Shown here piece after piece: positions 31,173 to 40,473 of a stretch of 64,000 nucleotides of DNA. The position numbers and the translations under genes were made by a program. The first letter of the stretch is position 1; every line of letters begins with the position of its first letter. The DNA is taken from the NCBI RefSeq assembly GCF_000524475.1, contig NZ_BAVQ01000005.1:111736-175735 (forward strand), given 5' to 3'. Under the pieces are notes generated by a model. It was not told the DNA's origin. It saw only the letters and a program-made list of their open reading frames with translations, and searched no databases. This DNA comes from Tomitella biformata AHU 1821. GTDB taxonomy: Bacteria; Actinomycetota; Actinomycetes; Mycobacteriales; Mycobacteriaceae.

Positions 31173-32207
31173 ATGAAACTGGGCCTTCAGCTCGGATATT
31201 GGGGTCGATCCGCGCCGACGAACGTGCCGGAGCTGCTCGCGGCCGCGGAGGAGCACGGGTTTGACTCGGCGTTCACCGCGGAGTCCTGGGGCTCGGACGC
31301 GCTCACCCCCCTTGCCTGGTGGGGCTCGCAGACGCAGAGCCTGCGCCTAGGCACCTCGGTGGCGCAGCTATCCGCGCGCACGCCGACGGCCGCGGCGATG
31401 GCCGCGCTCACGATGGACCACCTCACCGGGGGACGCTTCATCCTGGGGCTTGGCGTCTCCGGCCCGCAGGTGGTCGAGGGCTGGTACGGCCAGCCGTTCG
31501 CCAAGCCCCTGGCCCGCACGCGGGAGTACGTCCAGGTCGTGCGCGATGTGCTGGCGCGCGAGAGTGCCGTCGTCAACGAGGGCGGGCACTATTCACTGCC
31601 CTATGACGGGCCCGACGCGTCGGGCCTCGGCAAGCCCCTCAAGTCCATCACCCACCCGCTGCGCTCGGACGTCCCGATCTGGCTGGGCGCGGAGGGGCCG
31701 AAGAACATCGCGATGACGGCGGAGATCGCCGACGGCTGGCTGGCGATCTACTACTCGCCGCGACTGGCCCCGATGTACCAGGAGTGGCTCGATGAGGGCT
31801 TCGCCCGGCCGGGCGCGCGCCGCAGCCGCGAGGACTTCGAGATCGCCGCGACCTGCCAGATCACGATCACCGACGAGCCCGACGCGGTCCGCGCCCAGAT
31901 CAAGCCGACAGTGGCGCTGTACGTCGGCGGCATGGGCGCCCCCGAGCTGAACTTCCACGCGCAGGTCTATAAGCGGATGGGCTACGGCGAGGTGGTCGAG
32001 GAGGTGACGGAGCTGTTCCGCACCGGCCGCAAGGACGAGGCGGCCCGCGCGATCCCGGACGAGATGGTCGACGAGACCATGATCATCGGCAACGCCGAGT
32101 ACGTCCGCACCGAGGTGGCCCGCTGGGAGGCCGCGGGCGTCACGACGATGCTGGTGACCTGTCGTGACGCCGCGCAGGTGGCGGCCGTCGCCCAGGCCGT
32201 TTTGTGA
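31173..32207 (+). CDS. LLM-class F420-dependent oxidoreductase (Rv3520c-like)
   Basis: A 344-residue TIM-barrel oxidoreductase of the luciferase-like family that uses F420. Family blocks: MKLGLQLGYWGRSAP, EHGFDSAFTAESWGSDALTPLAWW, LRLGTSVAQLSARTPTAAAMAALTMDHLTGGRFILGLGVSGPQVVEGWYG, and the C-terminal IIGNAEYVRTEVARWEAAGVTTMLV. GGGAG at 31161-31165 supports ATG 31173. It is divergent from the OB-fold/thiolase operon and shares its KstR-like operator. A redox step on a steroid intermediate is inferred; the exact substrate is not known to me. Confidence 0.88.
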   Translation: MKLGLQLGYWGRSAPTNVPELLAAAEEHGFDSAFTAESWGSDALTPLAWWGSQTQSLRLGTSVAQLSARTPTAAAMAALTMDHLTGGRFILGLGVSGPQVVEGWYGQPFAKPLARTREYVQVVRDVLARESAVVNEGGHYSLPYDGPDASGLGKPLKSITHPLRSDVPIWLGAEGPKNIAMTAEIADGWLAIYYSPRLAPMYQEWLDEGFARPGARRSREDFEIAATCQITITDEPDAVRAQIKPTVALYVGGMGAPELNFHAQVYKRMGYGEVVEEVTELFRTGRKDEAARAIPDEMVDETMIIGNAEYVRTEVARWEAAGVTTMLVTCRDAAQVAAVAQAVL

Positions 32208-32239
32208 CAGAGGCTGTTCTCTAGGGGCGGGTTCGGGGC

Positions 32240-33070
32240 TTACTCCCCCGTGAAGGTGGGCTGGCGCTTCTCCGCGAAGGCGCGCGGGCCCACCTTCGCG
32301 TCCTTGCTCTTGAACACGGCGACGCCGATCTTGGCCTCGATGGCGAACGCGTCCTCCTCGTGCATGCCCTCGGTGTCGCGGATCGTCTTGAGGATCGCCT
32401 GCACGGCGAGGGGGCCGTTCGCGGCGACGAGGTCCGCGAGCTCGAGGGCCTTCTCCAGGGCCTGGCCGTCTGGCACGACGTGGCCGATCAGCCCATAGTC
32501 GAGCGCCTCGGGGGCGGTGATGTGCCGGCCGGTCAGCAAGATCTCGGCGGCGACGGTGTACGGCACCTGGCGGACCAGGCGGACGGCGGAGCCGCCGAGG
32601 GGGAACAGGCCCCACTTCGCCTCGGACACACCGAATTTGGCGCTTGCCCCGGCCACACGGATGTCCGTGCCCTGCAGGATCTCGGTGCCGCCGGCGATGG
32701 CGGCGCCCTCGACCGCGGCGATCAGCGGCTTGGTCAGGCGTCGGCCCTTGAGCAGTGCGGGGAGCTTGGTGACATCGAGCTTGGGGGCGGCGCCGCTGGC
32801 CTCCCCGGTGGTGATGTTGTCCCCGGGCGGGGCGGCCGTCATCGCCTTCAGGTCCATGCCCGCGCAGAAGGCGCCGCCAGCGCCAGTCAGGATGGCGACG
32901 CGGATGTCCGGGTCGGCGTCCACCTGGTCCCAGGCGTCGCGCATGATCGCCATCATCTCGCTCGAGAGCGCGTTCTTGGCCTCGGGGCGGTTCATCGTCA
33001 CGATGAGGACGTGGCCACGCTTCTCGACGAGGCAGTGGGGGGCATTCGCAGTGGTGGGGGCCTCAGCCAT
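32240..33070 (-). CDS. echA19: Enoyl-CoA hydratase EchA19-like
   Basis: Crotonase-fold enzyme; EchA19 (Rv3516) hydrates side-chain enoyl-CoA esters of cholesterol. 276 residues. Crotonase marks: the acyl-CoA oxyanion segments [14 protein letters not shown] and [24 protein letters not shown], and [21 protein letters not shown]. The catalytic acid of one canonical position reads within GTEIL. Start ATG 33070. It is divergent from fadD19, and a KstR-like site lies 77 bases upstream of the start. The 5' part of the gene is Pro/Thr rich. Confidence 0.9.
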   Translation of the reverse strand: MAEAPTTANAPHCLVEKRGHVLIVTMNRPEAKNALSSEMMAIMRDAWDQVDADPDIRVAILTGAGGAFCAGMDLKAMTAAPPGDNITTGEASGAAPKLDVTKLPALLKGRRLTKPLIAAVEGAAIAGGTEILQGTDIRVAGASAKFGVSEAKWGLFPLGGSAVRLVRQVPYTVAAEILLTGRHITAPEALDYGLIGHVVPDGQALEKALELADLVAANGPLAVQAILKTIRDTEGMHEEDAFAIEAKIGVAVFKSKDAKVGPRAFAEKRQPTFTGE

Positions 33071-33146
33071 GGCGTGATCCTCGGGGGTCGCAGGCCACAA
33101 CTTTGGGCCCGGGTGATGGGAATCTCAATTTGAGCTTGTGGGAAAC

Positions 33147-33160
33147 CGTAACACGTTCTA
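33147..33160. promoter_or_regulatory. Predicted KstR operator between echA19 and fadD19
   Basis: CGTAACACGTTCTA matches TnnAACnnGTTnnA except that the first T is C. It ends 10 bases before the fadD19 GTG, so binding would overlap the promoter or 5' end of a possibly leaderless fadD19 mRNA, and it also faces echA19. Confidence 0.78.
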
Positions 33161-33170
33161 GTTTGGACGT

Positions 33171-34835
33171 GTGGCCATAAACATCGCAGACTTCGTCGAG
33201 CATTCCATCGACCTCAATCCGGACCGCGTGGCGCTGCTGGACAGCGACCGCGCCGTCACCTTCGGGCAGCTGGAGGAGCGGGCAAACCGCCTCGCCCACT
33301 ACTTGCGCGACCGCGGCGTCAAGCCCGGCGACAAGGTGGGCATCTACAGCCGCAACACCATCGAGGCCATCGAGGCCATGGTGGCGATCTTCAAGGCGCG
33401 CGCGGTGATGGTGAACGTCAACTACCGCTACGTCGAGAACGAGCTGAAGTACATCTTCGAGAACTCGGACATGGCCGCGCTCATCGTCGAGCGCCGCTAC
33501 GTCGACCGGGTCGCCCACGTCGCGCCGAAGACGCCTCAGCTCCAGACGATCGTCGTGGTGGAGGACGGCACTACCGAGAATGATGTGGACGCCTGCTCCG
33601 CCGCGGACTGCGTCGCGGTGGAGTATGAGAAGGCGATGTCGGCGGGCTCGCCCGAGCGCGACTTCGAGGAGCGCAGCCCCGACGACATCTTCATGCTCTA
33701 CACCGGCGGCACCACCGGCATGCCCAAGGGCGTCATGTGGCGCCACGAGGACTGGTGGCGGGTGCTCGGCGGCGGCGTCAACTTCGTCACCGGCGAGATA
33801 GTCGAGGACGAGTGGGAGCTGGCGAAGGTCGGCGCCGCCAACCCCGCGATGGTGCGCTTCCCGATTCCCCCGATGATCCACGGCGGCTCGCAGTCCGCGG
33901 TGTTCCACAGCCTCTTCGGCGGCGGCACCCTGGTCATGCATCCCGAGTTCGACGGCCACGAGGTGTGGCAGGTGATCGACAAGCACAAGATCAACCTCAT
34001 CTTCATCACCGGCGACGCGATGGCGCGCCCGATGATCGACGCGCTGCTCGAGGGCAACCCCGCGACCGGCGAGCCGTACGACCTGTCCTCGCTCTACGTG
34101 ATCGCCTCCAGCGCCGCGCTGTTCTCGCCGGCTCTCAAGGAGCAGTTCCTGGAGCTGCTGCCCAACCGCATGCTCACAGACTCGATCGGGTCCTCCGAGA
34201 CCGGCTTCGGAGGCCTGAGCCTGATCACCAAGGGTTTCGAGCACTCCGGCGGCCCGCGCGTGAAGATCGATGCCGCCACCGTGGTGATAGACGACGCCGG
34301 CGTGCCCGTGGTGCCCGGCTCCGGGCAGGTCGGCCTGCTGGCCCGCCACGGCCACATCCCGCTTGGCTACTACAAGGACGAGGCCAAGACGGCCGAGACC
34401 TTCAAAACCCTGGGCGGCGTGCGCTACTCGATCCCCGGCGATTACGCGACGGTTGAGGAGGACGGCACCGTGATCATGCTCGGCCGCGGCTCAGTCTCGA
34501 TCAACAGCGGCGGTGAGAAGATCTACCCGGAGGAAGTCGAGGGCGCGATCAAGTCGCACCCCGACGTGTTCGATGCCCTCGTCGTCGGAGTCCCCGACGA
34601 GCGCTGGGGCCAGCGGGTCGCGGCCGTCATCGCCGTCCGGCCCGGCTCCGCGCCGAGCCTGAACGCCATTGTGAACGCCGCACGCAAGGACATCGCCGGC
34701 TATAAAGTGCCGCGCAGTGTGTGGTTCGTCGACGCGATCGCGCGCAACCCGGCCGGCAAGCCGAACTATAAGTGGGCCAACGAACAGGTCGCCTCCCGCG
34801 AGGCGGACGACCACTACACGAATGGAAACGCATGA
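33171..34835 (+). CDS. fadD19: Steroid side-chain acyl-CoA ligase FadD19-like
   Basis: ANL-family ligase that activates C26 carboxylated cholesterol metabolites as CoA esters (FadD19, Rv3515c). 554 residues. A3 motif: MLYTGGTTGMPKGVMW (~residue 180). A5: DSIGSSETGFGG. A7/A8: GDYATVEEDGTVIMLGRGSVSINSGGEKIYPEEVE. The A10 lysine lies in NPAGKPNYKWA. The GTG start at 33171 immediately follows the KstR-like site, with almost no room for a 5' leader. Its stop overlaps the next gene (ATGA). Confidence 0.92.
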   Translation: MAINIADFVEHSIDLNPDRVALLDSDRAVTFGQLEERANRLAHYLRDRGVKPGDKVGIYSRNTIEAIEAMVAIFKARAVMVNVNYRYVENELKYIFENSDMAALIVERRYVDRVAHVAPKTPQLQTIVVVEDGTTENDVDACSAADCVAVEYEKAMSAGSPERDFEERSPDDIFMLYTGGTTGMPKGVMWRHEDWWRVLGGGVNFVTGEIVEDEWELAKVGAANPAMVRFPIPPMIHGGSQSAVFHSLFGGGTLVMHPEFDGHEVWQVIDKHKINLIFITGDAMARPMIDALLEGNPATGEPYDLSSLYVIASSAALFSPALKEQFLELLPNRMLTDSIGSSETGFGGLSLITKGFEHSGGPRVKIDAATVVIDDAGVPVVPGSGQVGLLARHGHIPLGYYKDEAKTAETFKTLGGVRYSIPGDYATVEEDGTVIMLGRGSVSINSGGEKIYPEEVEGAIKSHPDVFDALVVGVPDERWGQRVAAVIAVRPGSAPSLNAIVNAARKDIAGYKVPRSVWFVDAIARNPAGKPNYKWANEQVASREADDHYTNGNA

Positions 34836-35944
34836 CCACCGACCTAGCCGCAAAATTCGGCATCGAGTACCCGATTTTCGCGTTCACCCCGTCCGAGCAC
34901 GTCGCCGCGGCGGTCTCGCGCGCCGGCGGGCTCGGGGTCCTCGGCTGTGTGCGCTTCAACGACCCTGAGGAGCTCGAGGCCACCCTCGTCTGGATGGACG
35001 AGAACACCGACGGCAAGCCCTACGGCATCGACATCGTCATGCCGGCCAAGGTGCCCACCGAGGGCAAGGCGGTGGACCTGGAGTCGCTGATCCCGGCGGA
35101 GCACCGCGCGTTCGTCGACCGCACGCTCGCCGACTTGGGCGTGCCGCCGCTCTCAGACGACGTCGAGCACTCGGCGGGCGTCCTGGGCTGGCTGCACTCC
35201 GTGGCTCGCGCCCAGGTCGATGTGGCCTTGAAGCACCGCCCCGCGCTGATCGCGAACGCGCTCGGCTCACCCCCGAAGGACGTCATCGACGAGGCGCATA
35301 AGCACGGCGTGCCCGTCGCCGCGCTGGCTGGCGCGGTCGCGCACGCCCGCCATCACGTGGAGAACGGCGTCGACATCGTCATCGCCCAGGGCTATGAGGC
35401 GGGCGGGCACACCGGCGAGATCGCGTCGATGGTGTTGGTCCCCGAGATCGTCGACGCGGTGGGGGACGACGCCATCGTGCTTGCCGCCGGCGGCATCGGC
35501 AGCGGCCGGCAGATCGCGGCGGCCCTGTCGCTCGGCGCGAGCGGCGTGTGGATGGGCTCCTACTGGCTCACGGCCGCCGAGTACAAGCTGGGCAGCGCGT
35601 CCAGCGAGGGTCCGTCGACCATCCAGAAGGCGCTGCTCAAGGCGACCTCGGCGGACACGGTGCGCACGCGCATCTACTCCGGCAAGCCCGCGCGGCTGCT
35701 CAAGACCAAGTGGACCGAGGCCTGGGCGGCCAAGGACGCGCCCGACGCGCTGCCGATGCCGCTGCAGAACCTGCTGGTCAGCGATGCGCACCAGCGCATC
35801 TCGGCGGCCGACAACCCCGATGTGGTCGCGATGCCCGCCGGGCAGATTGTGGGGCGGATGAATGAGATCCGGCCCGTCGCCGACAGCATGAAGGATCTTG
35901 TGGACGAGTACGAGGCGACGATCGCGCGGCTGCGCTCGTTCTAG
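34832..35944 (+). CDS. Nitronate monooxygenase / 2-nitropropane dioxygenase-like flavoprotein
   Basis: A 370-residue TIM-barrel FMN protein of the NMO/enoyl reductase-like group: FGIEYPIFAFTPSEHVAAAVSRAGGLGVLGCVRF at the start, then DIVIAQGYEAGGHTGEIASMVLVPEIVDAV (FMN-binding, with the His after GG) and DAIVLAAGGIGSGRQIAAALSLGASGVWMGSYW. Coupled to fadD19 by a four-base overlap, so it probably acts on a steroid-CoA intermediate rather than on nitroalkanes; this is an inference from context. Confidence 0.86.
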   Translation: MTTDLAAKFGIEYPIFAFTPSEHVAAAVSRAGGLGVLGCVRFNDPEELEATLVWMDENTDGKPYGIDIVMPAKVPTEGKAVDLESLIPAEHRAFVDRTLADLGVPPLSDDVEHSAGVLGWLHSVARAQVDVALKHRPALIANALGSPPKDVIDEAHKHGVPVAALAGAVAHARHHVENGVDIVIAQGYEAGGHTGEIASMVLVPEIVDAVGDDAIVLAAGGIGSGRQIAAALSLGASGVWMGSYWLTAAEYKLGSASSEGPSTIQKALLKATSADTVRTRIYSGKPARLLKTKWTEAWAAKDAPDALPMPLQNLLVSDAHQRISAADNPDVVAMPAGQIVGRMNEIRPVADSMKDLVDEYEATIARLRSF

Positions 35945-35956
35945 GCCCACCCAGTG

Positions 35957-36001
35957 TCGCGGGCGAGTTGTCGGGGATCACTCCCGTCGGCTCGTCCGCG
36001 A
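35957..36001. terminator. Imperfect hairpin between convergent genes
   Basis: The arms 35957-35975 and 35983-36001 pair at 14 of 19 positions (blocks TCGCGG, CGAG, CGGG). They lie between the stops of the NMO gene and the nitrite reductase gene and probably terminate both. Confidence 0.6.
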
Positions 36002-36018
36002 AACTCGTTGTGGGGCAG

Positions 36019-38580
36019 CTAGTCCGTGACCCGGATCAACCCATGCGCGCCGCGCTCCGCGTCCACCATCGAGTGGTTGACGAAGGGGTAGTCCCCGGCC
36101 TCCGGGAACGCCAACTCCACGAACCCGCCCTGCGCCGCCGACAGGTCTAGGGTCTGGCTGCCGCCGGCGTCGGGATTGCCGGGGCGGAGTGTGTACGCGC
36201 CTTCCTTCCACACGGTGTCGAACTGCCCGCCGACGACGTGGAACGCGGTGCCCCGGTTCGGCCCGGCCGCCAGCACCCAGATCCGCACGCGCTCACCGAC
36301 CTTCGCGGTCAGCGGGGCGCGGTCGTACTGATTGGGGTAGCCGTTGAAGACCACCAGGTCCGGCGTCTCGGCGTTGATCTTCGCCCCGTCCGCGACCTCG
36401 CCGTCGGGTCCGAGGTACATCTCGGATTGCACCAGCACGTACTCGCGGTCCACCGGCGCGAGGTTGGGTGGATCGATGATCACCGCGCCGAACATGCCGT
36501 TGGCGATGTGCATCGACATCGGCATCGTCGAGCAGTGGTACATCCAGATGCCGGATTTCGTGGCCGTGAAGTCATACGTCAGGGACTCACCGGGCTCGAT
36601 AGTGCGCATCGGCCCGTCCGGGGCGAGGGAACCGGCGTGGAAATCGATGGAGTGCCCCATGGTGGCGTTGTTGTGCAGCGTCACCTCGAAGCGGTCGCCG
36701 ACCTTCCCACGCAGCACCGGCCCGGGGACGGAACCGCCGTAGGGCCACAGCGTTTGGGTGTAGCCGGGGGCCACCTCGATCTTGCTGTCGGTGACCGCGA
36801 GGTCGACCTTGTGCACGGTGGCCTCGATCGCGGGCGGCAGTGCCGCGTCGCGGGGGTGGAAGTCCGGCCCGGGCTCGCCCCGCAGGTCCAGGCCGGGGGA
36901 ACCGGCCTCATGCCCGGGCATGGCCCCGGCGCCGGTCGCGTTGACCTGCAACACCATTCCCAGTTGGCGGTGTCCGGCCACCGAGCACCAGCCCGCCATG
37001 CTCACGCCGATCACTCCGGCGTCGATCTCGTGGCGCTCGCCGGCGGCCAGCATGGGGGAGCGGGCGCCATTGGCGAGGACCAAGTCGTGGCGCATGTCGC
37101 CCGTGTTGTCGAAATCGATGATGAGTTGGTTTCCGGCGGGCACGTCGATGACGGCGGGCACGAAGCGGTAGCCGTCGACCTTGACCGCGACCCGGGTGAC
37201 CTCGCCGGTGGCCGCGGCGGCGGTGGTGGGCCCGGTCGGGCTCGGCAGCGCTCCGGGTTCTATGGCCACGCCGATCGCGGCGACCAGCACCACCACGCCG
37301 AGCCCGGCCAGCGCGTGGCCCAGCCGGCGGCCCTCATGCGGATCGACGAGGCGGTTGCGCGGATCCGGCCGGGTGATGGGTCCGGTGCCCGCGCGGCGGG
37401 CGAGCAGCCAGGCGTAGACCATCAGCGGCACAAAGGATCCCAGGCCGACGGCGACGACGATCCAGCTCAGCTGCTGCACCCGGTCCGGGGTGGGCAGCAC
37501 GCACAGCAGCAGCGCGCCGTTGACCATCGTGATGCGGGCCGACGAGACGCGGTTCAGCGCGGCGGTGGCGATCTGCGTCGCGGAGGGGCGGTTGCCGAGC
37601 ACGACGGGCATCAGATAGCTCAGCGCCCCGAGGAGCACCTGCGCGAGGAAGCCGACGACCAGGGCGGGCACGACGGCGCGCAGCCAGTCCTCGGCGTCCA
37701 TCCACGTGGAGGACAGCGCGAACCCGACGGTCAAAGCCGCCAGCGAGCCGAGCAGCCAGAGCACGCCCGCGAACACCGACATCGAGGGGAAATGCAGGGG
37801 CCGTTTGCGCCGCGCCTCGTCGATGTGGGGCCAGAGCACGTAGCCCGTCGCGCCCGTGTAGATCGCCAGACCGACTGCGGTGAGCCAGATCAGCCCGCCC
37901 AGCGCGCCCCCGACGGCGACGATCAGGCCTGCCCCCAAAACTGGCAGTCCACGCAGCGCGGCCTTCTCCACGCCGGCGGCCATGCGGGTGCGCAGGATCG
38001 TCGGCCACAAGGTCACGAGGGTGCCCAGCACGGTCAGGCCAATCCAGCCGAACACGTTGATCAGCGCGTGCGAGACGATGAACTGGGAGTACCACTGTCC
38101 GGGCAGGCGGCTATCGGCCATTGTGACGCCGAGCCCCACACCGATCGGCAGCGCCACCCCCGACGCGGCGTAGAAGCGGACCATCGGCCCGAAGCGCGAC
38201 GGCAGCGCCTTGTGCAGCGTGTAGGCCATCGCCGCCGCGTGCCACAGGATCACGGCGCCGACGAGGATCCCACCGATCAGCACGGCCAGCCACGTGCCGG
38301 TCACCATGCCGACGACCACGCTGAGCGCGCCGAGGTTCAGCCCGCCCAACCGAATCGCCTGCGCGCGCTGGCCGGCGTCGCGGCCCAGCCGCAGGACCGC
38401 TTCGGTGAAGTACCAGCTCCAGATGAGGATGGCGTTGGTCGCGGCGCCCAGGCCGAGCAGGTGCACCAGCAGCCAGGGCGACTGCGGAATGTGGTCGTGG
38501 GCTATTGCGACGCCGAGCAGCGCAATCAGCCAGGCGAGCACGATCGAGCCGACGCGCAAGTGCCAGGTGCCCAGTTTCAT
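36019..38580 (-). CDS. nirK: Membrane-anchored copper nitrite reductase (NO-forming) with N-terminal multi-helix domain
   Basis: An 853-residue fusion. Residues ~1-460: about twelve hydrophobic helices with conserved His (AHDH, LLVHLLGLGAATNAILIWSWYF, ILWHAAAMAYTLHK, VSHALINVFG), NnrS/heme-copper-like. Residues ~465-580: a cupredoxin domain with type 1 ligands (DMRHDLV, then CSVAGHRQLGM, C-x4-H-x4-M). Residues ~600-853: a two-domain NirK with HSIDFH (His ligands of both copper types plus catalytic Asp), YHCSTMPMSMHIANGM, FHVVGG (catalytic His) and NHSMVDAERGAHG. All catalytic positions are present, so nitrite reduction to NO outside the membrane is expected. The ATG overlaps the stop of the preceding gene (ATGA). 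Confidence 0.88.
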   Translation of the reverse strand: MKLGTWHLRVGSIVLAWLIALLGVAIAHDHIPQSPWLLVHLLGLGAATNAILIWSWYFTEAVLRLGRDAGQRAQAIRLGGLNLGALSVVVGMVTGTWLAVLIGGILVGAVILWHAAAMAYTLHKALPSRFGPMVRFYAASGVALPIGVGLGVTMADSRLPGQWYSQFIVSHALINVFGWIGLTVLGTLVTLWPTILRTRMAAGVEKAALRGLPVLGAGLIVAVGGALGGLIWLTAVGLAIYTGATGYVLWPHIDEARRKRPLHFPSMSVFAGVLWLLGSLAALTVGFALSSTWMDAEDWLRAVVPALVVGFLAQVLLGALSYLMPVVLGNRPSATQIATAALNRVSSARITMVNGALLLCVLPTPDRVQQLSWIVVAVGLGSFVPLMVYAWLLARRAGTGPITRPDPRNRLVDPHEGRRLGHALAGLGVVVLVAAIGVAIEPGALPSPTGPTTAAAATGEVTRVAVKVDGYRFVPAVIDVPAGNQLIIDFDNTGDMRHDLVLANGARSPMLAAGERHEIDAGVIGVSMAGWCSVAGHRQLGMVLQVNATGAGAMPGHEAGSPGLDLRGEPGPDFHPRDAALPPAIEATVHKVDLAVTDSKIEVAPGYTQTLWPYGGSVPGPVLRGKVGDRFEVTLHNNATMGHSIDFHAGSLAPDGPMRTIEPGESLTYDFTATKSGIWMYHCSTMPMSMHIANGMFGAVIIDPPNLAPVDREYVLVQSEMYLGPDGEVADGAKINAETPDLVVFNGYPNQYDRAPLTAKVGERVRIWVLAAGPNRGTAFHVVGGQFDTVWKEGAYTLRPGNPDAGGSQTLDLSAAQGGFVELAFPEAGDYPFVNHSMVDAERGAHGLIRVTD

Positions 38581-39713
38581 TCGGTAGCTCCAACTTTGGG
38601 GTCTCGCCGCCGGGGCCGCAGCGCTGAGCCGGTCGCGATGACGAAGAACAACAGCAGTGCCGCGATGTTGAGCGCGCCGCCCCACTGCACCGCGCCGACA
38701 ACCCCTCGTGCGTCGCCCACAAGGACGCGCAGGAGCAGCGAGGCGTGCAGCAGCGCGACGGGCAGATACATCAGCGGAGTGTAGGGGAGTGGATGGCGCA
38801 GGACGGCCGGGAAGATGATGGGGGCGTGCGCCATGATCATCGAGATCACGAAGCCAAGCAGCACCGCGTGCGTCGACGCGTCGTATAGGGGCCCGCTGTG
38901 GACCGGCCCGGCGATCAGCCAGATCGCGGCGGTCACAGACAGCCAGGAGTAGCCGGCGAGCAGGCAGACGGCGCTGAAGCGGGGCAGGCCGGCCCCGCGC
39001 ACTGTCTTCGTCGCGACATCGAATAGCAGGAGCCAGCCCACCAACGTCAGCAGCGCGAGGCCCAGGAGGGGATAGCCGATGACGGGCCAGAGGGCCGTTG
39101 CGACCACGCCCACCACGACGGCGGCCGCGATCAGTATGGCGGCAGGCTCCGCGCGGGGGTCCAGGAACGCGACGCGGGCCAACTCCAGGCGCTCGCCGGC
39201 GATGGTCAGCACCAGGAAGCACACGAGCCAGGGCAGCAGCGTGGGCATGTCGATGCCCGCCAGCCACAGCAGCGCGCCGCCGACGGCGAGGATCCCGCCC
39301 GCGATCTGCACCAGCACCGCGCCCGCCATATTCCGACGCCACAGCGGCACATAGACCGCGAGCAGGACGACCGTGCCGATGAGCATCGCCGTCGCGCCGA
39401 TATCGCGGGGCAGCGGGGTCAGCAGGGCTACCCCGCCCAGTCCCAGGCCGGCCGGGGCGAGATAGCCCCACGCCGTATTGCCGCGCATCGGGCCGAGCGC
39501 GACGGCCCGCTCCAGCGCCACGACGGCGCCGACGAAGCCGAGGATCATCAGCACGCCGTGGCTGTCGGCCAGCGAGGCGTCGCGGAGGGGCGCGCCCAGG
39601 CCAAGCAGCAGCAGCGCCGCGTCCAGGCCCGCGAGCATGCACAATCCGCCTGGGAGGAGCAGGAGCAGGCGGGCGGCCCGGGTGGCCCGCAGATTCCGGG
39701 CGGGGGCGGTCAC
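38577..39713 (-). CDS. NnrS-like multi-spanning membrane protein
   Basis: A 378-residue protein made almost entirely of hydrophobic helices (about 10-12). His-containing helices resemble NnrS: DSHGVLMILGFVGAVVALERAVAL near residue 50 and DASTHAVLLGFVISMIMAHAPIIFPAVL near residue 280. NnrS proteins bind heme and copper and ease nitric oxide stress. The GTG at 39713 overlaps the stop of the regulator (GTGA) and its stop overlaps the nirK ATG, giving a three-gene coupled unit. Assignment to NnrS is by pattern only. Confidence 0.7.
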   Translation of the reverse strand: MTAPARNLRATRAARLLLLLPGGLCMLAGLDAALLLLGLGAPLRDASLADSHGVLMILGFVGAVVALERAVALGPMRGNTAWGYLAPAGLGLGGVALLTPLPRDIGATAMLIGTVVLLAVYVPLWRRNMAGAVLVQIAGGILAVGGALLWLAGIDMPTLLPWLVCFLVLTIAGERLELARVAFLDPRAEPAAILIAAAVVVGVVATALWPVIGYPLLGLALLTLVGWLLLFDVATKTVRGAGLPRFSAVCLLAGYSWLSVTAAIWLIAGPVHSGPLYDASTHAVLLGFVISMIMAHAPIIFPAVLRHPLPYTPLMYLPVALLHASLLLRVLVGDARGVVGAVQWGGALNIAALLLFFVIATGSALRPRRRDPKVGATE

Positions 39714-40411
39714 TCCTCCGCCGATCGCGGCAGCTCCAGCCGGCACGAGCCCGCTGCGGCGAACGGGGCCAGCGCGGCGCTCTCGGCGTCCTCGCCGCCG
39801 AACACCTCCAGCGCCCCGCGGACGATGCCCAGATGTACCCGGCACACCACCTCCGGGTACCGGTGGGCGGCGTCGAGCAATGGGCACTGGGTCAGGGCGA
39901 TCTCGGTGCCTGTGCCGGCCTCCGGCGCGAATCCCAGCTGCGCGAGCACCGCGAGGAGGCGCTCCGCCGGCGTCCCCTCGGTCGAGTCGGCCGCCGCCAG
40001 CTCCCGGCCCCACTCGATGCCGGCCGTCACGGCGTCATGCTCGAGGTCGGTGCTGATGCGCGTCAGAGTCGCCGACAGGGACATGGCGAGCCCGGCGTAG
40101 TCGCGCAGGCGTGGGTCGGCCAGCGGCGAGTCGACGCCGGCGTCGACGGCGCTGTAGAGCCAGGCTGGGCGGCCCCGGCCCGAGGGCTCCGCGCGGTCGC
40201 GCTCGACCAGCCCCGCGTGGGTGAGCGCGTCGAGGTGCTCGCGGATGGTGTTGGGGTGCAGCTCGAGCTCGGCGGCGAGGTCCGCGATCCGGCTGCCACG
40301 GGCCTGCTCGCGCAGCCGATCCAGCACCGCGGCCCGCTGCCCGGACAGGTGCGCCGCGGCGGGTGGCGCGGAGGCCGGCCGCGGGCCAAAGGGCACTGCA
40401 CTATTATTCAC
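39710..40411 (-). CDS. Winged-helix regulator with C-terminal cysteine cluster (putative Fe-S sensor)
   Basis: A 233-residue transcription factor. The HTH is at ~25-75 (DRLREQARGSRIADLAAELELHPNTIREHLDALTHAGLVERDR) and is followed by a GRGRPAWLY wing, as in ArsR/SufR-like regulators. The C-terminal half has Cys176 (TQCPLLDAAHRYPEVVC), Cys190 (VCRVHLGIVRG) and Cys223 (GSCRLEL). This spacing resembles the iron-sulfur-binding tail of SufR-like proteins, although a fourth ligand is not obvious. As first gene of the nirK operon and divergent from a hemerythrin-like gene, it is a candidate NO- or redox-responsive controller. That role is inferred. Confidence 0.8.
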   Translation of the reverse strand: MNNSAVPFGPRPASAPPAAAHLSGQRAAVLDRLREQARGSRIADLAAELELHPNTIREHLDALTHAGLVERDRAEPSGRGRPAWLYSAVDAGVDSPLADPRLRDYAGLAMSLSATLTRISTDLEHDAVTAGIEWGRELAAADSTEGTPAERLLAVLAQLGFAPEAGTGTEIALTQCPLLDAAHRYPEVVCRVHLGIVRGALEVFGGEDAESAALAPFAAAGSCRLELPRSAEE

Positions 40412-40473
40412 GGTATTAACTGTAGTAAATTAAATGCGGCTAGTAAATCGAACCGGCAGACAAGGATCTGAAA
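40412..40473. promoter_or_regulatory. AT-rich divergent promoter of nitrite/NO cluster
   Basis: The 62-base region between divergent regulator and hemerythrin-like genes is strikingly AT rich. It contains GGTATTAACTGTAGTAAATTAA (two short parts: GGTATTAACTG and TAGTAAATTAA), which carries TTAA at both ends of a 10-base spacer. An operator for the neighbouring regulator is expected here but no clear palindrome can be fixed. Confidence 0.45.
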
